Origin: Nitrosospira multiformis
GTDB taxonomy: Bacteria > Pseudomonadota > Gammaproteobacteria > Burkholderiales > Nitrosomonadaceae
Assembly (NCBI RefSeq): GCF_003050865.1
Contig: NZ_QAOK01000008.1
Coordinates: forward strand, 54,474 to 118,473
DNA: 64,000 nt
Direction: 5' to 3'
The notes beneath the pieces are model-generated. The model saw only the letters and a list, made by a program, of their open reading frames with translations, was not told where the DNA came from and ran no database searches. A program made the translations under genes and the position numbers. Positions 45,428 through 55,950 of this stretch are shown here, piece by piece (the first letter of the stretch is position 1; each line of letters starts with the position of its first letter).

Positions 45428-46843
45428 ATGATTCGTAAACTTATCGATCGCGTCTTCAACCGCAATACATCCGCTTCCATCTCTTCCGCCCGCACTTCCT
45501 CCACGAAGCCGCATATCATCACACGCGACCAACACGGCATCACGCGCGATCACATCAGTTCCGGTGCGCTTAAAGTGACCTCAGGCTTGCAGGAAGCAGG
45601 GTATTCCGCTTTCATCGTGGGCGGAGCCGCACGCGACCTGGTGCTGGGACTGGAGCCAAAGGATTTCGATGTTGCCACGAATGCCACACCCGAAGAAGTG
45701 CGCGCTGTTTTCCGCCGCTCGCGTATCATTGGCCGCCGTTTCCGGCTGGTGCATGTCATGTGGGGAGCAGAAACGGTAGAGGTTTCGACTTTCCGCGGCG
45801 GCCCATCCGGAGAGACAGGGGGGCTGAGTGCTGGCGAGCATGCGGACGAGCATGGGCGCCTCTTGCGCGATAATGTATTCGGCAGCCAGGAGGAGGATGC
45901 CAGGCGACGCGATTTCACTGTGAATGCGCTGTTCTTCGATCCCATCCACGAGGAAATCTGGGACTATCTGAACGGCTATGAGGACCTGAAGGCACGACGC
46001 CTGCGCATCATTGGAGATGCGGTACGGAGATATCGCGAAGATCCCGTGCGAATGCTGCGGGTGGTACGGCTGGGCGCCAAGCTCGGCATGGAAATCGATG
46101 CCGATACGGCCGCGCCTATCAGCGAACTGGCCCCCCTGTTGCTGCATGTGCCGCCCTCGCGGCTGTTCGATGAAATGCTGAAATTGCTGCTATCCGGCCA
46201 CGCGCTGGCCTGCGTGACCGATTTGCAGAACCGCGGATTGCATCACGGCCTGCTTCCCATGCTCGATGTGATACGGGAACAACCGCTGGGCGGGCGCTTT
46301 ATCACGCTCGCGCTCAAAAATACCGATGAGCGCGTGCGGCAGGAAAAGCCTGTATCGCCGGGATTCCTGTTTGCCGCCCTGTTGTGGCACGAAGTGCTCG
46401 CCTCTTGGAATGCTTACCAGGCGACAGGTGAAAGGCCTGTTCCCGCCTTGCATCTGGCGATGAATGACGTGCTGGCGGTACAAGACAAGAACCTGGCAAT
46501 TCCGCGCAGGTATGACGTTATCATGAAAGAAATCTGGATGATGCAGCCGCGCTTTGGCCACCGCTCAGGGAGCAGACCGTTCCGGCTCCTTGAAAATCCC
46601 CGCTTTCGAGCTGCCTACGACTTCATGTTATTGCGTTGCGAAAGCGGCGAAGTGGATGAGGAACTGGGTAAATGGTGGGAAGCATTCCAGCATGCAGGTT
46701 CCCGCGAACGTGAAGCCATGCTGATCAGCGATGAGAGCCAGAAGAGACGCAGGAGAAACCGTAGTCGTAAAAAATCGGGCGCTGCCCCTACGGGAGAAGG
46801 CGGCCACGTAGTATCAGGGAAGCAGGATGATTTTGCCCCATGA
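45428..46843 (+). CDS. pcnB: poly(A) polymerase I
   Basis: 471 residues. Class II nucleotidyltransferase motifs: VGGAARDLVLGLEPKDFDVATNA, RRRDFTVNALFFDP, with the RNA-binding and basic C-terminal tail (KRRRRNRSRKKSG). Adds poly(A) to RNA 3' ends for decay. An upstream ORF near 45256 is not convincing. Overlaps folK by four bases. Confidence 0.95.
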   Translation: MIRKLIDRVFNRNTSASISSARTSSTKPHIITRDQHGITRDHISSGALKVTSGLQEAGYSAFIVGGAARDLVLGLEPKDFDVATNATPEEVRAVFRRSRIIGRRFRLVHVMWGAETVEVSTFRGGPSGETGGLSAGEHADEHGRLLRDNVFGSQEEDARRRDFTVNALFFDPIHEEIWDYLNGYEDLKARRLRIIGDAVRRYREDPVRMLRVVRLGAKLGMEIDADTAAPISELAPLLLHVPPSRLFDEMLKLLLSGHALACVTDLQNRGLHHGLLPMLDVIREQPLGGRFITLALKNTDERVRQEKPVSPGFLFAALLWHEVLASWNAYQATGERPVPALHLAMNDVLAVQDKNLAIPRRYDVIMKEIWMMQPRFGHRSGSRPFRLLENPRFRAAYDFMLLRCESGEVDEELGKWWEAFQHAGSREREAMLISDESQKRRRRNRSRKKSGAAPTGEGGHVVSGKQDDFAP

Positions 46844-47352
46844 ACGGGGCTGATAACGGTCGAATCGCCTCGCATGCGTATATCGGACTGGGGAGCAATC
46901 TGGACGAACCTGTAGCGCATGTGCAAAAAGCGTTTGAAGAGCTGGGTGAGCTTCCTTTTACGCGCTTGCTGGCGCATTCTTCGCTCTACCGCAGCGCGCC
47001 CATCGGGCGTCTGGATCAGCCTGATTTCATCAACGCGGTCGCGCATATCGAAACCGCTCTGCCGCCTCAGGATCTGCTGCGAGCCCTGCTCGGGATCGAG
47101 CAAAAGCATGGGCGGATGCGCGAGTATCTCAATGCTCCGCGTACACTCGATCTCGACTTGCTGCTGTATGATGATCTGCAACTGGATGAGGATGGCTTGA
47201 TCCTGCCTCATCCGAGGATGCACGAACGGGCGTTCGTATTGCAGCCCCTGCTCGAAATTGCGTTGATCAGCAGCATACCGGGGCGCGACAACATAAGGGA
47301 ATTGCTTGCTGCCTGTGAAGGACAGCGGCTGAAACGCGGGCTGGACACGTGA
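46840..47352 (+). CDS. folK: 6-hydroxymethyl-7,8-dihydropterin pyrophosphokinase
   Basis: 170 residues of HPPK: AYIGLGSNLDEP at the N-terminus, PRTLDLDLLLYDDLQL with the Mg Asp pair and PHPRMHERAFVL. It puts pyrophosphate on the pterin in folate synthesis. Starts four bases before the pcnB stop and overlaps the kinase below by four. Confidence 0.96.
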   Translation: MNGADNGRIASHAYIGLGSNLDEPVAHVQKAFEELGELPFTRLLAHSSLYRSAPIGRLDQPDFINAVAHIETALPPQDLLRALLGIEQKHGRMREYLNAPRTLDLDLLLYDDLQLDEDGLILPHPRMHERAFVLQPLLEIALISSIPGRDNIRELLAACEGQRLKRGLDT

Positions 47353-47990
47353 AGCTTGAGGAATACCGCCACATTGCGGTGGAAGGCCCGATTGGCGTGG
47401 GAAAAACCAGCCTGGCACGACGAATGGCGGAGTATGCGGGCGGACAGCTCCTGCTGGAAAAACCCGAGGAAAATCCGTTTCTCGGCAAATTCTACGAGGA
47501 TATCCGCCGATATGCGCTCCCTACCCAACTGTTTTTTCTGTTTCAGCGCGCCAACCAGTTGCAGGATCTGCCGCAGATCGATCTGTTTACGAAAACGACC
47601 ATAAGCGACTTTCTGCTGGATAAGGATCCGCTGTTTGCGGGGCTGACGCTCAACAATACAGAATACAATCTGTACCAGAAAATCTATCACCATCTGCAAC
47701 CCGAAGCTTTCACCCCCGACCTCGTGATCTATCTGCAAGCGTCACCCGCCACGCTGGTGGAGCGGGTGAAGCGCCGTGGCAGTCCCTATGAACAAAACAT
47801 TTCCGAAACGTATTTGTGGCGGTTGGCCGACAGCTATGCGCGCTTCTTCCATCATTATGAGGATGCGCCACTTCTGATCATCAACAGCGAGCATCTCAAT
47901 TTCGTTGATAGCGAGGAAGATTTTGCATTACTGCTGAGACAGGTCGAACAAATGCGCGGCCCCAGGGAATATTTCAATTTCGGAAGATGA
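47349..47990 (+). CDS. deoxynucleoside kinase
   Basis: 213 residues. P-loop VEGPIGVGKTSLAR and the LID-like VERVKRRGSPYEQ belong to the dCK/dGK family. It phosphorylates a deoxynucleoside with ATP. GTG start at 47349 overlaps the folK stop by four bases. In many proteobacteria this kinase lies exactly between folK and panB. Confidence 0.9.
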   Translation: MKLEEYRHIAVEGPIGVGKTSLARRMAEYAGGQLLLEKPEENPFLGKFYEDIRRYALPTQLFFLFQRANQLQDLPQIDLFTKTTISDFLLDKDPLFAGLTLNNTEYNLYQKIYHHLQPEAFTPDLVIYLQASPATLVERVKRRGSPYEQNISETYLWRLADSYARFFHHYEDAPLLIINSEHLNFVDSEEDFALLLRQVEQMRGPREYFNFGR

Positions 47991-48061
47991 GCAAGCCGGA
48001 AAACAGGAATCTAAAAATGAGTTGGATAACCTATCCGATACACGCAACCAGGAGCTGAACC

Positions 48062-48853
48062 ATGCGTATCACACAAGATGTTTTTCAAAAAATGCGAGAC
48101 GATGGGGAGAAAATTGCCATCGTTACCTGCTATGACGCAAGTTTCGCTACATTGCTGGAAAGAGCAGGCGTCGATATCCTGCTGGTGGGGGATTCACTGG
48201 GGAATGTGATCCAGGGTGAAGAGACTACCCTTCCGGTTACCCTGGATGACATGATCTACCATACACTTTGCGTGAAGCGCGGCTCAAGCACGGCCTTCAT
48301 CATGACGGATATGCCTTTCGGCACCTCACAGGTGAGTCCGGAAGAAACCCTCCGCAATGCGGCCGAACTCATGGCGGCAGGCGCCAACATGGTCAAGATC
48401 GAAGGCGGTTCCCTCATGGCCGAAACCGTGGAGTTCCTGACACAGCGCGGCATCCCCGTGTGCGCGCACATCGGCCTCACGCCACAATCGGTAAACCAGT
48501 TGGGGGGCTATAAGGTGCAGGGAAAGACCGACAATGAAGCCGGGCAGTTGCTGGAGGATGCGGTCGCGCTCGAACAGGCCGGAGCAGGAATGCTTTTGAT
48601 GGAAGTGGTGCCTGCCGCCCTTGCAGCGCAGGTTACCCGAACGCTCTCCATTCCCACCATCGGTATCGGCGCTGGAAAGGATTGCTCGGCGCAGGTACTG
48701 GTGCTGTATGACATGCTGGGCATTTATTCAGGTAAGAAGGCGAGGTTCATGAAGAATTTCCTCACGGGCGCCGGCAGCATCGAGGAGGCCGTGCAAAACT
48801 ATATCAGAGCGGTCAAAGCCGGGGAGTTCCCTGGCGCCGAGCATACATTCTGA
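48062..48853 (+). CDS. panB: ketopantoate hydroxymethyltransferase
   Basis: 263 residues. [51 protein letters not shown] and HIGLTPQSV are PanB hallmarks. Adds a one-carbon unit from methylene-THF to ketoisovalerate. Followed by panC 15 bases later. Confidence 0.97.
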   Translation: MRITQDVFQKMRDDGEKIAIVTCYDASFATLLERAGVDILLVGDSLGNVIQGEETTLPVTLDDMIYHTLCVKRGSSTAFIMTDMPFGTSQVSPEETLRNAAELMAAGANMVKIEGGSLMAETVEFLTQRGIPVCAHIGLTPQSVNQLGGYKVQGKTDNEAGQLLEDAVALEQAGAGMLLMEVVPAALAAQVTRTLSIPTIGIGAGKDCSAQVLVLYDMLGIYSGKKARFMKNFLTGAGSIEEAVQNYIRAVKAGEFPGAEHTF

Positions 48854-48868
48854 CTGCCCGGATCCGAG

Positions 48869-49708
48869 GTGGACGTCATCACGGATATTTCACCGCTACG
48901 AACACGCCTCAGGCACGAGTCCTCCATTGCCTTCGTGCCGACGATGGGCGGGTTGCACGAGGGGCACTTGTCCCTGATTCGCGTCGCCCGTCAGCATCGG
49001 GAATGTGTAGTCGCAAGCATTTTTGTAAACCGCCTGCAGTTTGCCCCCACCGAGGATTTTGACCGATATCCGCGCACGCTGGAGCAGGACTGCGCGCTTC
49101 TCGAAGAGCAGGGCGTTCACGTCGTGTTTGCGCCGGAAGAAAGAACGCTTTATCCCGCGCCGCAAGAGTTTACGGTGGAACCCTCCCCCATCGCAAACAT
49201 GCTGGAAGGGAAGTACCGTCCCGGCTTTTTTCGGGGAGTGGCAACTGTCGTGCTGAAGCTCTTCAATATCGTGCAGCCGCAGACGGCGGTGCTCGGAAAA
49301 AAAGACTATCAGCAATTGCATATCGTACGCGAACTGGTGCGGCAATTTAATTTGCCCATAGAGATCGTTGCAGGCGAAACAGTTCGCGCCCCGGACAACC
49401 TGGCATTGAGCTCGCGTAACCGCTATCTCAGCAATGAGGAGCGCGCCGAGGCAACCCGGCTGTATCAGGTGCTATCGCAAGTGAAGCGGGAGATCGAAGG
49501 CGGCAATCGCAATTTTGCCGGACTGGAGGAAAACGCGATGAAAACTCTTATCTCCCACGGCTGGAACGCCGATTATGTCTCGATACGCGAGAGAGATACC
49601 CTGGCCCCAGCCCAGCCCAGGGATGGGAATATGGTAGTGCTGGGAGCAGGCCGCTTGGGTAAAACCCGGCTGATCGATAACCTGGAAATCATCCCGAAAA
49701 AGGAATAG
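48869..49708 (+). CDS. panC: pantothenate synthetase
   Basis: 279 residues. [17 protein letters not shown] is the HIGH-like ATP motif, with KPYQ-like [15 protein letters not shown] and the KMSKS-like SSRNRYL. Joins pantoate to beta-alanine. Starts GTG 48869 after GAGG. Last gene of the pcnB-folK-dNK-panBC group. Confidence 0.96.
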   Translation: MDVITDISPLRTRLRHESSIAFVPTMGGLHEGHLSLIRVARQHRECVVASIFVNRLQFAPTEDFDRYPRTLEQDCALLEEQGVHVVFAPEERTLYPAPQEFTVEPSPIANMLEGKYRPGFFRGVATVVLKLFNIVQPQTAVLGKKDYQQLHIVRELVRQFNLPIEIVAGETVRAPDNLALSSRNRYLSNEERAEATRLYQVLSQVKREIEGGNRNFAGLEENAMKTLISHGWNADYVSIRERDTLAPAQPRDGNMVVLGAGRLGKTRLIDNLEIIPKKE

Positions 49709-49822
49709 AGGCACTGAAAGCCGACTCAGCGATTGGCACGCTGCTGCCCCAGTTCTTCCCGCTACACCCTGCTTTGCCAGCCCTTGAAACCTTGAAAACT
49801 CTGCTCCACCCGAGGCAGTTTT

Positions 49823-50446
49823 TCACTTCGGACAGTTTGCTATACATCTCTCTTCTATGATTTTCCTGCCCCCACAGCCCAGAAAGCAGGCATCCTGCAC
49901 CGACTGACACCCGCATTCCACTTCACACTGCTGGTAGCGCAGCCGATCAAATTCCCGCATACGATTCGGCCTGAGGGGAGGCTGCTGGTAGAAAAAAGGA
50001 GACGAGTAGCCCAGGCCATAATAAGGTCCTCCCCCCCAGCCCCACGGCGAACCCCACCCCCAGGGATAGCCACCCCAGCCCCATGGGTACCCCCCCATCC
50101 CCCAGCCCAGTGTGGCGCGTCCCCAGCCGGAGTATCCGAACTGCATTCGCCGGCGGTATGTATCAAGCTCATCGTCATAACGCTCGACGGCTTTTCTATA
50201 TCTCTCTTCAGCCAGGGGTTCGATGCGCTTCAGGCAGGCCTGATATGTCGATTGACAGCTTTGCTGGCACATCTCCAGCTTTTGCGTGCATTTTTCAAGG
50301 CAAACGATGCCTGCCGGATCGGTTGGGGGTTCGTACCGATGGGTGATCTGATAGCGGGGAGAGAAAACGGTGCAGCCAGCCAACCCCCCGACTAGGTTGA
50401 TCAGGACTATTGCGCGCTTGACCGGATTCGTACCCATAAACTTCAT
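49823..50446 (-). CDS. Cys-rich, Gly/Trp/Tyr-repeat lipoprotein
   Basis: 207 residues with a lipobox (GGLAGC, Cys25). Two Cys clusters bracket a Gly/Trp/Pro/Tyr repeat. The first (about 49-71, in CLEKCTQKLEMCQQSC and YQAC) has a CX3C-CX3C spacing; the last (about 172-205, in CEVECGCQ, ACFLGCGG and CIANC) has more. Between them is a run of PWGWGGYPWGWG-type units. Paired CX3C helices suggest disulphide hairpins. No family recognised. Divergent from the Crp-type gene. Confidence 0.7.
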   Translation of the reverse strand: MKFMGTNPVKRAIVLINLVGGLAGCTVFSPRYQITHRYEPPTDPAGIVCLEKCTQKLEMCQQSCQSTYQACLKRIEPLAEERYRKAVERYDDELDTYRRRMQFGYSGWGRATLGWGMGGYPWGWGGYPWGWGSPWGWGGGPYYGLGYSSPFFYQQPPLRPNRMREFDRLRYQQCEVECGCQSVQDACFLGCGGRKIIEERCIANCPK

Positions 50447-50934
50447 TGCTGATCTTCGTCAATATCGGAGGTAAGCCCCTATATCATACTCTTACTATAC
50501 TACTTCACGCTCTCGCGCACCGTTGATTCGTCATAGATAAGTGCGCGAAAAAGTAATTGATTAAAAACGTCTTTTTCACGTCTCTGTTTGGAGACATCAA
50601 ATAATCCTGAAAAATCAAGCGATTAATCACAGGCAATAGAGGCCTGTTGCCGGCAAGCAACAATGCGATAAGGGTTTTATTCTTCAGCTTTCCACATAAG
50701 CCATTGTTTTAATGTCTATTATAATATTGGCACGATAACTGCTTATATTCACGGTGATACCGTAGATCAGCTTGCGTCTGCTGAAAATAAGCTAGGAGCT
50801 GTTACCGATCCAGCTCGAAAAGAAATCCACAAGGAATACCGATAACGATTCGCCCAGCGCCGGACAGTGTGTCAACAGAGACATGAGTAAGGCATATTCT
50901 GGCGATACAGCCTGACATGAGGAGGAATATTGTG
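50447..50934. other. long regulatory intergenic upstream of the Crp-type gene
   Basis: 488 bases of AT-rich DNA between divergent genes. It contains a sigma-54 promoter (50728-50742). An inverted TTGCCGGCAA palindrome lies at about 50650-50659. No gene seen. Confidence 0.5.
50728..50742 (+). promoter_or_regulatory. sigma-54 promoter candidate
   Basis: TGGCACGATAACTGC matches the -24/-12 consensus TGGCAC-N5-TTGC with one change: GG at 50729-50730, ten bases, then GC at 50741-50742, exactly the required spacing. Transcription would start at about 50753, some 180 bases before the Crp-type ATG. An RpoN activator would be required; none is in this window. Confidence 0.65.
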
Positions 50935-51711
50935 ATGCTTTCACCGCACAGCCCGAAGCAAAACCGACTTCTTGCCGCCCTGCCACCGGAGGACTACGCG
51001 AGACTGCTCCCTTATCTTGAATTCATGCCTATGCCAGTGGGACAAACAATCTATGAACCGGGAGCGATTATTACTCATTCATATTTTCCCACCACAAGCA
51101 TCGTCGCACCGCTTTACAGCGTGGAAAGCGGCGCATCGGTACGTCTTTCAATCATTGGCAACGAGGGCCTGACAGGTATCTCGTCATTGCTGGGAGGCAC
51201 CAGTACGCCTGCCGGGGTCGTGGTACAAAGTGCGGGCAGTGGCTACCGCATGAAAACCGGTGTGCTGAAAAAAGAATTCGATCGGCAGGGGAAATTACAA
51301 TATCTGGTACTGCGCTTCACCCAGGCCCTGATGACCCAGACGGCGCAGAATGCGGTTTGCAACCGGCACCATAACATAGAGCAGCAGTTGTGCCGCTTCC
51401 TTTTGATGAACCTCGACCGGTTGCCCGGCCATGAACTGCAAATGACACACGAGCAGATTGCCGTCATGCTGGGGGTGCGGCGGGAGAGCGTGACGCAGGC
51501 CGCGCTCAAGCTGCAGACGATCGGTGCAATACAGTATAGCCGCGGACATATAGCCGTAATGGACCGGGAAGAACTGGAAGATTCCGTATGTGAATGCTAT
51601 TCCGTGGTAAATGACGAGTATGACCGGCTGCTATGGAACCCCTCCATTGTCGAGCCTGCTCAAACTTTTACAAAGAGGGATACAAACGAAGAGTTGTCGC
51701 CGGTAAGCTGA
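50935..51711 (+). CDS. Crp/Fnr-family transcriptional regulator
   Basis: About 258 residues from ATG 50935 with AGGAGG eight bases before. A cyclic-nucleotide-binding-like domain (about 10-140) precedes a winged-helix DNA-binding domain (about 145-225) with QIAVMLGVRRESVTQAALKL. The typical iron-sulphur Cys set of Fnr is absent, so it is not a plain oxygen sensor. Sigma-54 promoter lies upstream. Target genes unknown. Confidence 0.9.
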   Translation: MLSPHSPKQNRLLAALPPEDYARLLPYLEFMPMPVGQTIYEPGAIITHSYFPTTSIVAPLYSVESGASVRLSIIGNEGLTGISSLLGGTSTPAGVVVQSAGSGYRMKTGVLKKEFDRQGKLQYLVLRFTQALMTQTAQNAVCNRHHNIEQQLCRFLLMNLDRLPGHELQMTHEQIAVMLGVRRESVTQAALKLQTIGAIQYSRGHIAVMDREELEDSVCECYSVVNDEYDRLLWNPSIVEPAQTFTKRDTNEELSPVS

Positions 51712-51802
51712 GGAGAGCCCCGGGTTGCTCGGCAAGAACCGGTTTTCCTCCCCGACCCAAGTTCGAGCCGAGTCACCCGGCCTTGCCGCCGCATCTTTGC
51801 AT

Positions 51803-54643
51803 TCACGCCTTCATGAGTTCACGAAGAACATAAGGCAATATACCCCCATGCTGGTAGTAGTCGATCTCTATGCCGGTATCTATCCTGCACAGCAGGTCGA
51901 TTTCCCGGCGTGAGCCGGTATTGTCGCGTATAACAAGCGTTACATCCTGCTGCGGGCGGATGCTGCTCAACCCCTCGATGTCGAATGCTTCATTTCCCTG
52001 AATACCGAGCGATTCCACGCTGTCGTCGCCTTTGAACTGTAGCGGCAGTACGCCCATGCCGATCAGGTTGCTGCGATGGATGCGCTCGAAACTTTTCGCA
52101 ACGACTGCCCTGACCCCCAGTAGCTGTGTTCCCTTTGCCGCCCAGTCGCGGCTCGATCCGCTGCCATATTCTTCTCCCCCGAATACCAGCGTGGGGACGC
52201 CGTCTGCAACGTAGCGCATGGCCGCATCGTAGATGCTCATCTGCTCGCCATCCGGCTGATGCAGGGTTATACCTCCTTCGCTGCCGGGAATCATCAGGTT
52301 TTTGATGCGCACGTTGGCGAATGTTCCGCGCATCATGACCTCATGATTGCCGCGCCGCGCTCCATAGCTATTGAAATCAGCCCTGGATACACCGCTTGCG
52401 AGCAGGTATTTTCCCGCCGGAGAAGTATCCTTGATACTGCCGGCAGGACTGATGTGGTCGGTCGTTACCGAATCTCCGAAGATGGCAAGTGCCCGCGCGT
52501 TCCGGATCTCGTTATGCGGGCGGGGTTGCAGCGAGAAATCCTGGAAAAACGGTGGTTCTGCTATGTAGGTCGATTCCGGCCAATCATAGACTTCCCCTGA
52601 AACAGACGCTATATCATTCCATAACGGATGATCCTGGGTAAGATTACTGTAGAGCCTTCGGAATGTTTCCCCGTTTGCTGCAAATTTCATCAAGCTCTGG
52701 ATTTCGTCATCTCGCGGCCAGATATCAGCCAGCCATACCGGCTGACCATTCTCGCCATATCCGAGCGGCTCAGCTGTCAGATCCTTGAGCATGGTTCCCA
52801 CGAGAGCATAGGCAACCACCAGAGGGGGCGAAGCAAGGAAGTTCGCACGAATATTCGGGTGAATTCTAGCCTCGAAATTGCGATTGCCGGAGAGGACCGC
52901 GGCGCAAACCAGATCATTGGATACCACCGTTTCTTCAATCGGCACCGACAACGGGCCCGAGTTGCCAATACATGTGGTACAGCCATAACCGGCAAGATTG
53001 AAGCCAAGCTTATCGAGATAGGGCAAAAGGCCCGTTTCCCGGAGATACTCCGTCACGACACGTGACCCGGGTGCAAGCGATGTCTTGATGTGACACTTTA
53101 CCGACAGCCCTTTTTCCACCGCTTTCTTTGCCAGCAGGCCGGCGGCAAGCAGTACGCTGGGGTTGGAGGTGTTGGTGCAGGATGTAATGGCCGCGATCAG
53201 GATATCCGCGTGCGCCAGATCGAAGAGGCCGTTTGCGCCATACACAGGAGCTTCAGCCGGAGTCAGAATAGGCCTGTTATTGACCATTTCCGTGATGTTT
53301 CTTTCAGTCCCCGGCCTCACGGCTGCCGTGTTCCGCTCTGCGCTGGCGCTGTCGGCCACCTCTGCGCCGGCGTCAGACTCTTCGCTGCCATGCACCTTGT
53401 AGCGAAGTTTCAGTGCGGCAGCATCCCTGCCGTAACCTCCCTGCATGACAGGCCGTGAAAAGAGTTCTGTAAAACGAGTCTTGACATCGCCAAGCTCGAT
53501 CCGATCCTGGGGACGCCTCGGCCCGGCAAGAGAAGGCTTGACAGTGGAGAGGTCGAGCTCCAGCTCGCGCGTGTAGTCGATCTCACCCTTGCGTGGAACC
53601 CCGTACAACTCCTGAGCCTTGAAATAAGACTGGAAGGCCGCGACCTCTTCTTCGTTTCGCCCGGTTCCGCGGAAATATTCCACAGTAGCGTCATCGACCG
53701 GGAAAAAACCCATGGTGGCACCATATTCAGGTGACATATTTCCGATGGTGGCGCGATCGGGAACCGTAAGCGATGCGGTCCCCTCGCCAAAAAATTCCAC
53801 GAATTTGCCCACCACCCCGGATTTACGCAGGAGTTCAGTAACCGTCAGCACCAGATCTGTTGCCGTGACACCCGTGGAAAGCTTGCCCGTGAGGTTCACG
53901 CCGACAACATCGGGAGTCAGAAAATAGACTGGTTGCCCCAGCATGCCGGCCTCCGCCTCGATCCCGCCAACACCCCAACCCACCACACCTATTCCGTTGA
54001 TCATTGTGGTATGTGAATCCGTACCTACCAGGGTGTCGGGATAAAGAATGCCTTCTTTTTCATGCACTCCCCGCGCGAGATACTCGAGATTGACCTGATG
54101 CACGATGCCGATGCCGGGCGGAACAACCTTGAAAGTATCGAAAGCCTGCATGCCCCATTTTATGAACTGGTAACGCTCCCGGTTACGGTGAAACTCCATT
54201 TCCATGTTGAGCTTGAGCGCGTCATCGGTGCCGTAGTAATCGACCTGCACCGAATGATCGACCACCAGATCAACCGGCACCAGGGGTTCGACCATCTCGG
54301 GGTCCTTGCCCATTTTTTTTGCGGTGCTGCGCATTGCCGCCAGATCGACCAACAGGGGCACCCCGGTAAAGTCCTGCAGCACGATACGGGATACAACAAA
54401 TGGAATCTCATCCAGTCGGGGTGCAGTCGGTTGCCAATCGGCCAATCTTTTTACGTGCGCCTCGGTCACCTTCCTGTTGTCACAATTGCGCAGGACAGAC
54501 TCCAGCACGATGCGAATGGAGACAGGCAGCCGGGAGATTCGGCCGAGTCCCGCTGCTTCCAGAGCTGGCAGGGAATAATACTTTGCCTTTTTGCCCGCAG
54601 GCAGCGAAAGCTCTTTCAGGGTATTGAACAGGTTATGGGCCAT
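51803..54643 (-). CDS. acnA: aconitate hydratase A
   Basis: 946 residues. Iron-sulphur cysteines in SCTNTSNPS and [10 protein letters not shown], plus swivel residues SRDWAAKG and [14 protein letters not shown]. Interconverts citrate and isocitrate in the TCA cycle. It is about 50 residues longer than usual because of an acidic, Ser/Ala-rich insertion near residues 418-455 between the first domains. Ends near the Crp-type gene on the opposite strand. Confidence 0.95.
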   Translation of the reverse strand: MAHNLFNTLKELSLPAGKKAKYYSLPALEAAGLGRISRLPVSIRIVLESVLRNCDNRKVTEAHVKRLADWQPTAPRLDEIPFVVSRIVLQDFTGVPLLVDLAAMRSTAKKMGKDPEMVEPLVPVDLVVDHSVQVDYYGTDDALKLNMEMEFHRNRERYQFIKWGMQAFDTFKVVPPGIGIVHQVNLEYLARGVHEKEGILYPDTLVGTDSHTTMINGIGVVGWGVGGIEAEAGMLGQPVYFLTPDVVGVNLTGKLSTGVTATDLVLTVTELLRKSGVVGKFVEFFGEGTASLTVPDRATIGNMSPEYGATMGFFPVDDATVEYFRGTGRNEEEVAAFQSYFKAQELYGVPRKGEIDYTRELELDLSTVKPSLAGPRRPQDRIELGDVKTRFTELFSRPVMQGGYGRDAAALKLRYKVHGSEESDAGAEVADSASAERNTAAVRPGTERNITEMVNNRPILTPAEAPVYGANGLFDLAHADILIAAITSCTNTSNPSVLLAAGLLAKKAVEKGLSVKCHIKTSLAPGSRVVTEYLRETGLLPYLDKLGFNLAGYGCTTCIGNSGPLSVPIEETVVSNDLVCAAVLSGNRNFEARIHPNIRANFLASPPLVVAYALVGTMLKDLTAEPLGYGENGQPVWLADIWPRDDEIQSLMKFAANGETFRRLYSNLTQDHPLWNDIASVSGEVYDWPESTYIAEPPFFQDFSLQPRPHNEIRNARALAIFGDSVTTDHISPAGSIKDTSPAGKYLLASGVSRADFNSYGARRGNHEVMMRGTFANVRIKNLMIPGSEGGITLHQPDGEQMSIYDAAMRYVADGVPTLVFGGEEYGSGSSRDWAAKGTQLLGVRAVVAKSFERIHRSNLIGMGVLPLQFKGDDSVESLGIQGNEAFDIEGLSSIRPQQDVTLVIRDNTGSRREIDLLCRIDTGIEIDYYQHGGILPYVLRELMKA

Positions 54644-54739
54644 AAATACACTCCTTGAAAAATTTCTGCATCTTCATGATGCCGCTCATGGACATCGATC
54701 TTGCCGGACGGATCCTGCCCGGACTGCTTCCGCCGGCAC

Positions 54740-55504
54740 TTATTGCTTTTCCGCCCTGTATTCTTCAATGTCCGCTTCAATGACATTTTCAGAAAAACTC
54801 CGGTACGCATTTCCGATACGTTGAGCCATAGGGTCGGGAAAAAGGTGAAAATCCCCTGATCGCAGCGCAGCGATTATACCTTCTGCAACGACAGAGGGAG
54901 GCGCAGCGGTACCTGCCAATCCGGCAGTACTGCTCATGTCGGTTGCGATCAGGCCGGGATGTACACTCAGTACCGCCGTACCCTGCGGTGCCAGCAGCTC
55001 GCGCAATGCCTGGGTAATGGAGTAGGCAGCGGCCTTGGATGCCGAATGCGTCGCAAAATTTGAAGCGCACTTCAAGGATGCAACTGAATTGAGCTGGATG
55101 AATGCGCCTCCTCTTTTTTTTGCGAGTATGGGGGCGAAGGTTTGAGCCATGCGAATGAGTCCGTACACATTGATCTTCATTGCCATCTCGAGCGCATCTA
55201 TCGCATCGGCATCCAGCGGGGTTGAGGTCTTGAAAACCGCCGCGCTGTTGACCACCACCTGAACATCCGGGGCTCTGTCACCCAATGCTGTGATGCTTTC
55301 CGGCATGGCCAAATCCAGATGAACTGGAATCACCATGTCGCCAAAGTGTTCCAGCAGCAGATTGGCGGAATCGGGGTTGCGTACCGCTGCATAGACTTTC
55401 ATCGCACCATGATGCAGCAGCGCCTCGACAATCGCCTTGCCTATTCCACGATTTGCTCCTGTCACAAGAGCGGTCTTTCCGCTGATATCGTATGCTATTT
55501 TCAT
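54740..55504 (-). CDS. short-chain dehydrogenase/reductase
   Basis: 254 residues. Glycine motif TGANRGIGKAIVEALL, NSAAVF (NNAG-like), and the catalytic Tyr-Lys in THSASKAAAYSITQAL (YxxxK variant with Ser at the Tyr position: HSASKAA). The unusual S-x-x-K arrangement may weaken activity. NAD(P)-dependent; substrate unknown. Just upstream of acnA in the same direction, 96 bases apart. Confidence 0.82.
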   Translation of the reverse strand: MKIAYDISGKTALVTGANRGIGKAIVEALLHHGAMKVYAAVRNPDSANLLLEHFGDMVIPVHLDLAMPESITALGDRAPDVQVVVNSAAVFKTSTPLDADAIDALEMAMKINVYGLIRMAQTFAPILAKKRGGAFIQLNSVASLKCASNFATHSASKAAAYSITQALRELLAPQGTAVLSVHPGLIATDMSSTAGLAGTAAPPSVVAEGIIAALRSGDFHLFPDPMAQRIGNAYRSFSENVIEADIEEYRAEKQ

Positions 55505-55950
55505 TTTGCGGCTCCTCGCTCAATACGGCCGCTCAAAGCGGGTAAACAGCACGGCGGTCGAAATCACGTTCAGAACTCCAAGGTATAATCCAGGCCCGGT
55601 CCTCGTCCCGATCCGGCTTCCGATTGGAGTTTAATTCCCTCATCAAATTATATTCCCCTTAGGAAGTGACTGAACATGTCATTGTGGATTTACTTACATC
55701 GGTAAAACCGTGTCTCCGGGTCAGATTTGGCAGGCATGTCACAAAATATTCAGGGCCGATGAGACCGGCGAGATCACGTCATGTTGGTTGCATAAATACA
55801 GCCCGACGCAGAATGCGGAATATCCTATAATAGGAAATAAGGTGGCAGGATATCGTTGCCACATATCGTGGCGCGATAAATTGACAGACGTGGGCAGCAA
55901 CGCGACTGTGAGCCTCATTGGATGCGTTCATTTATTGCGAGCATGGTTAC
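55505..55950. other. intergenic with a candidate promoter
   Basis: 446 bases. The palindrome TCCTATAATAGGA (55823-55835) contains a perfect TATAAT at 55826-55831; the -35 side is only a weak match. It could drive the lipase-like gene. No coding sequence recognised. Confidence 0.45.
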
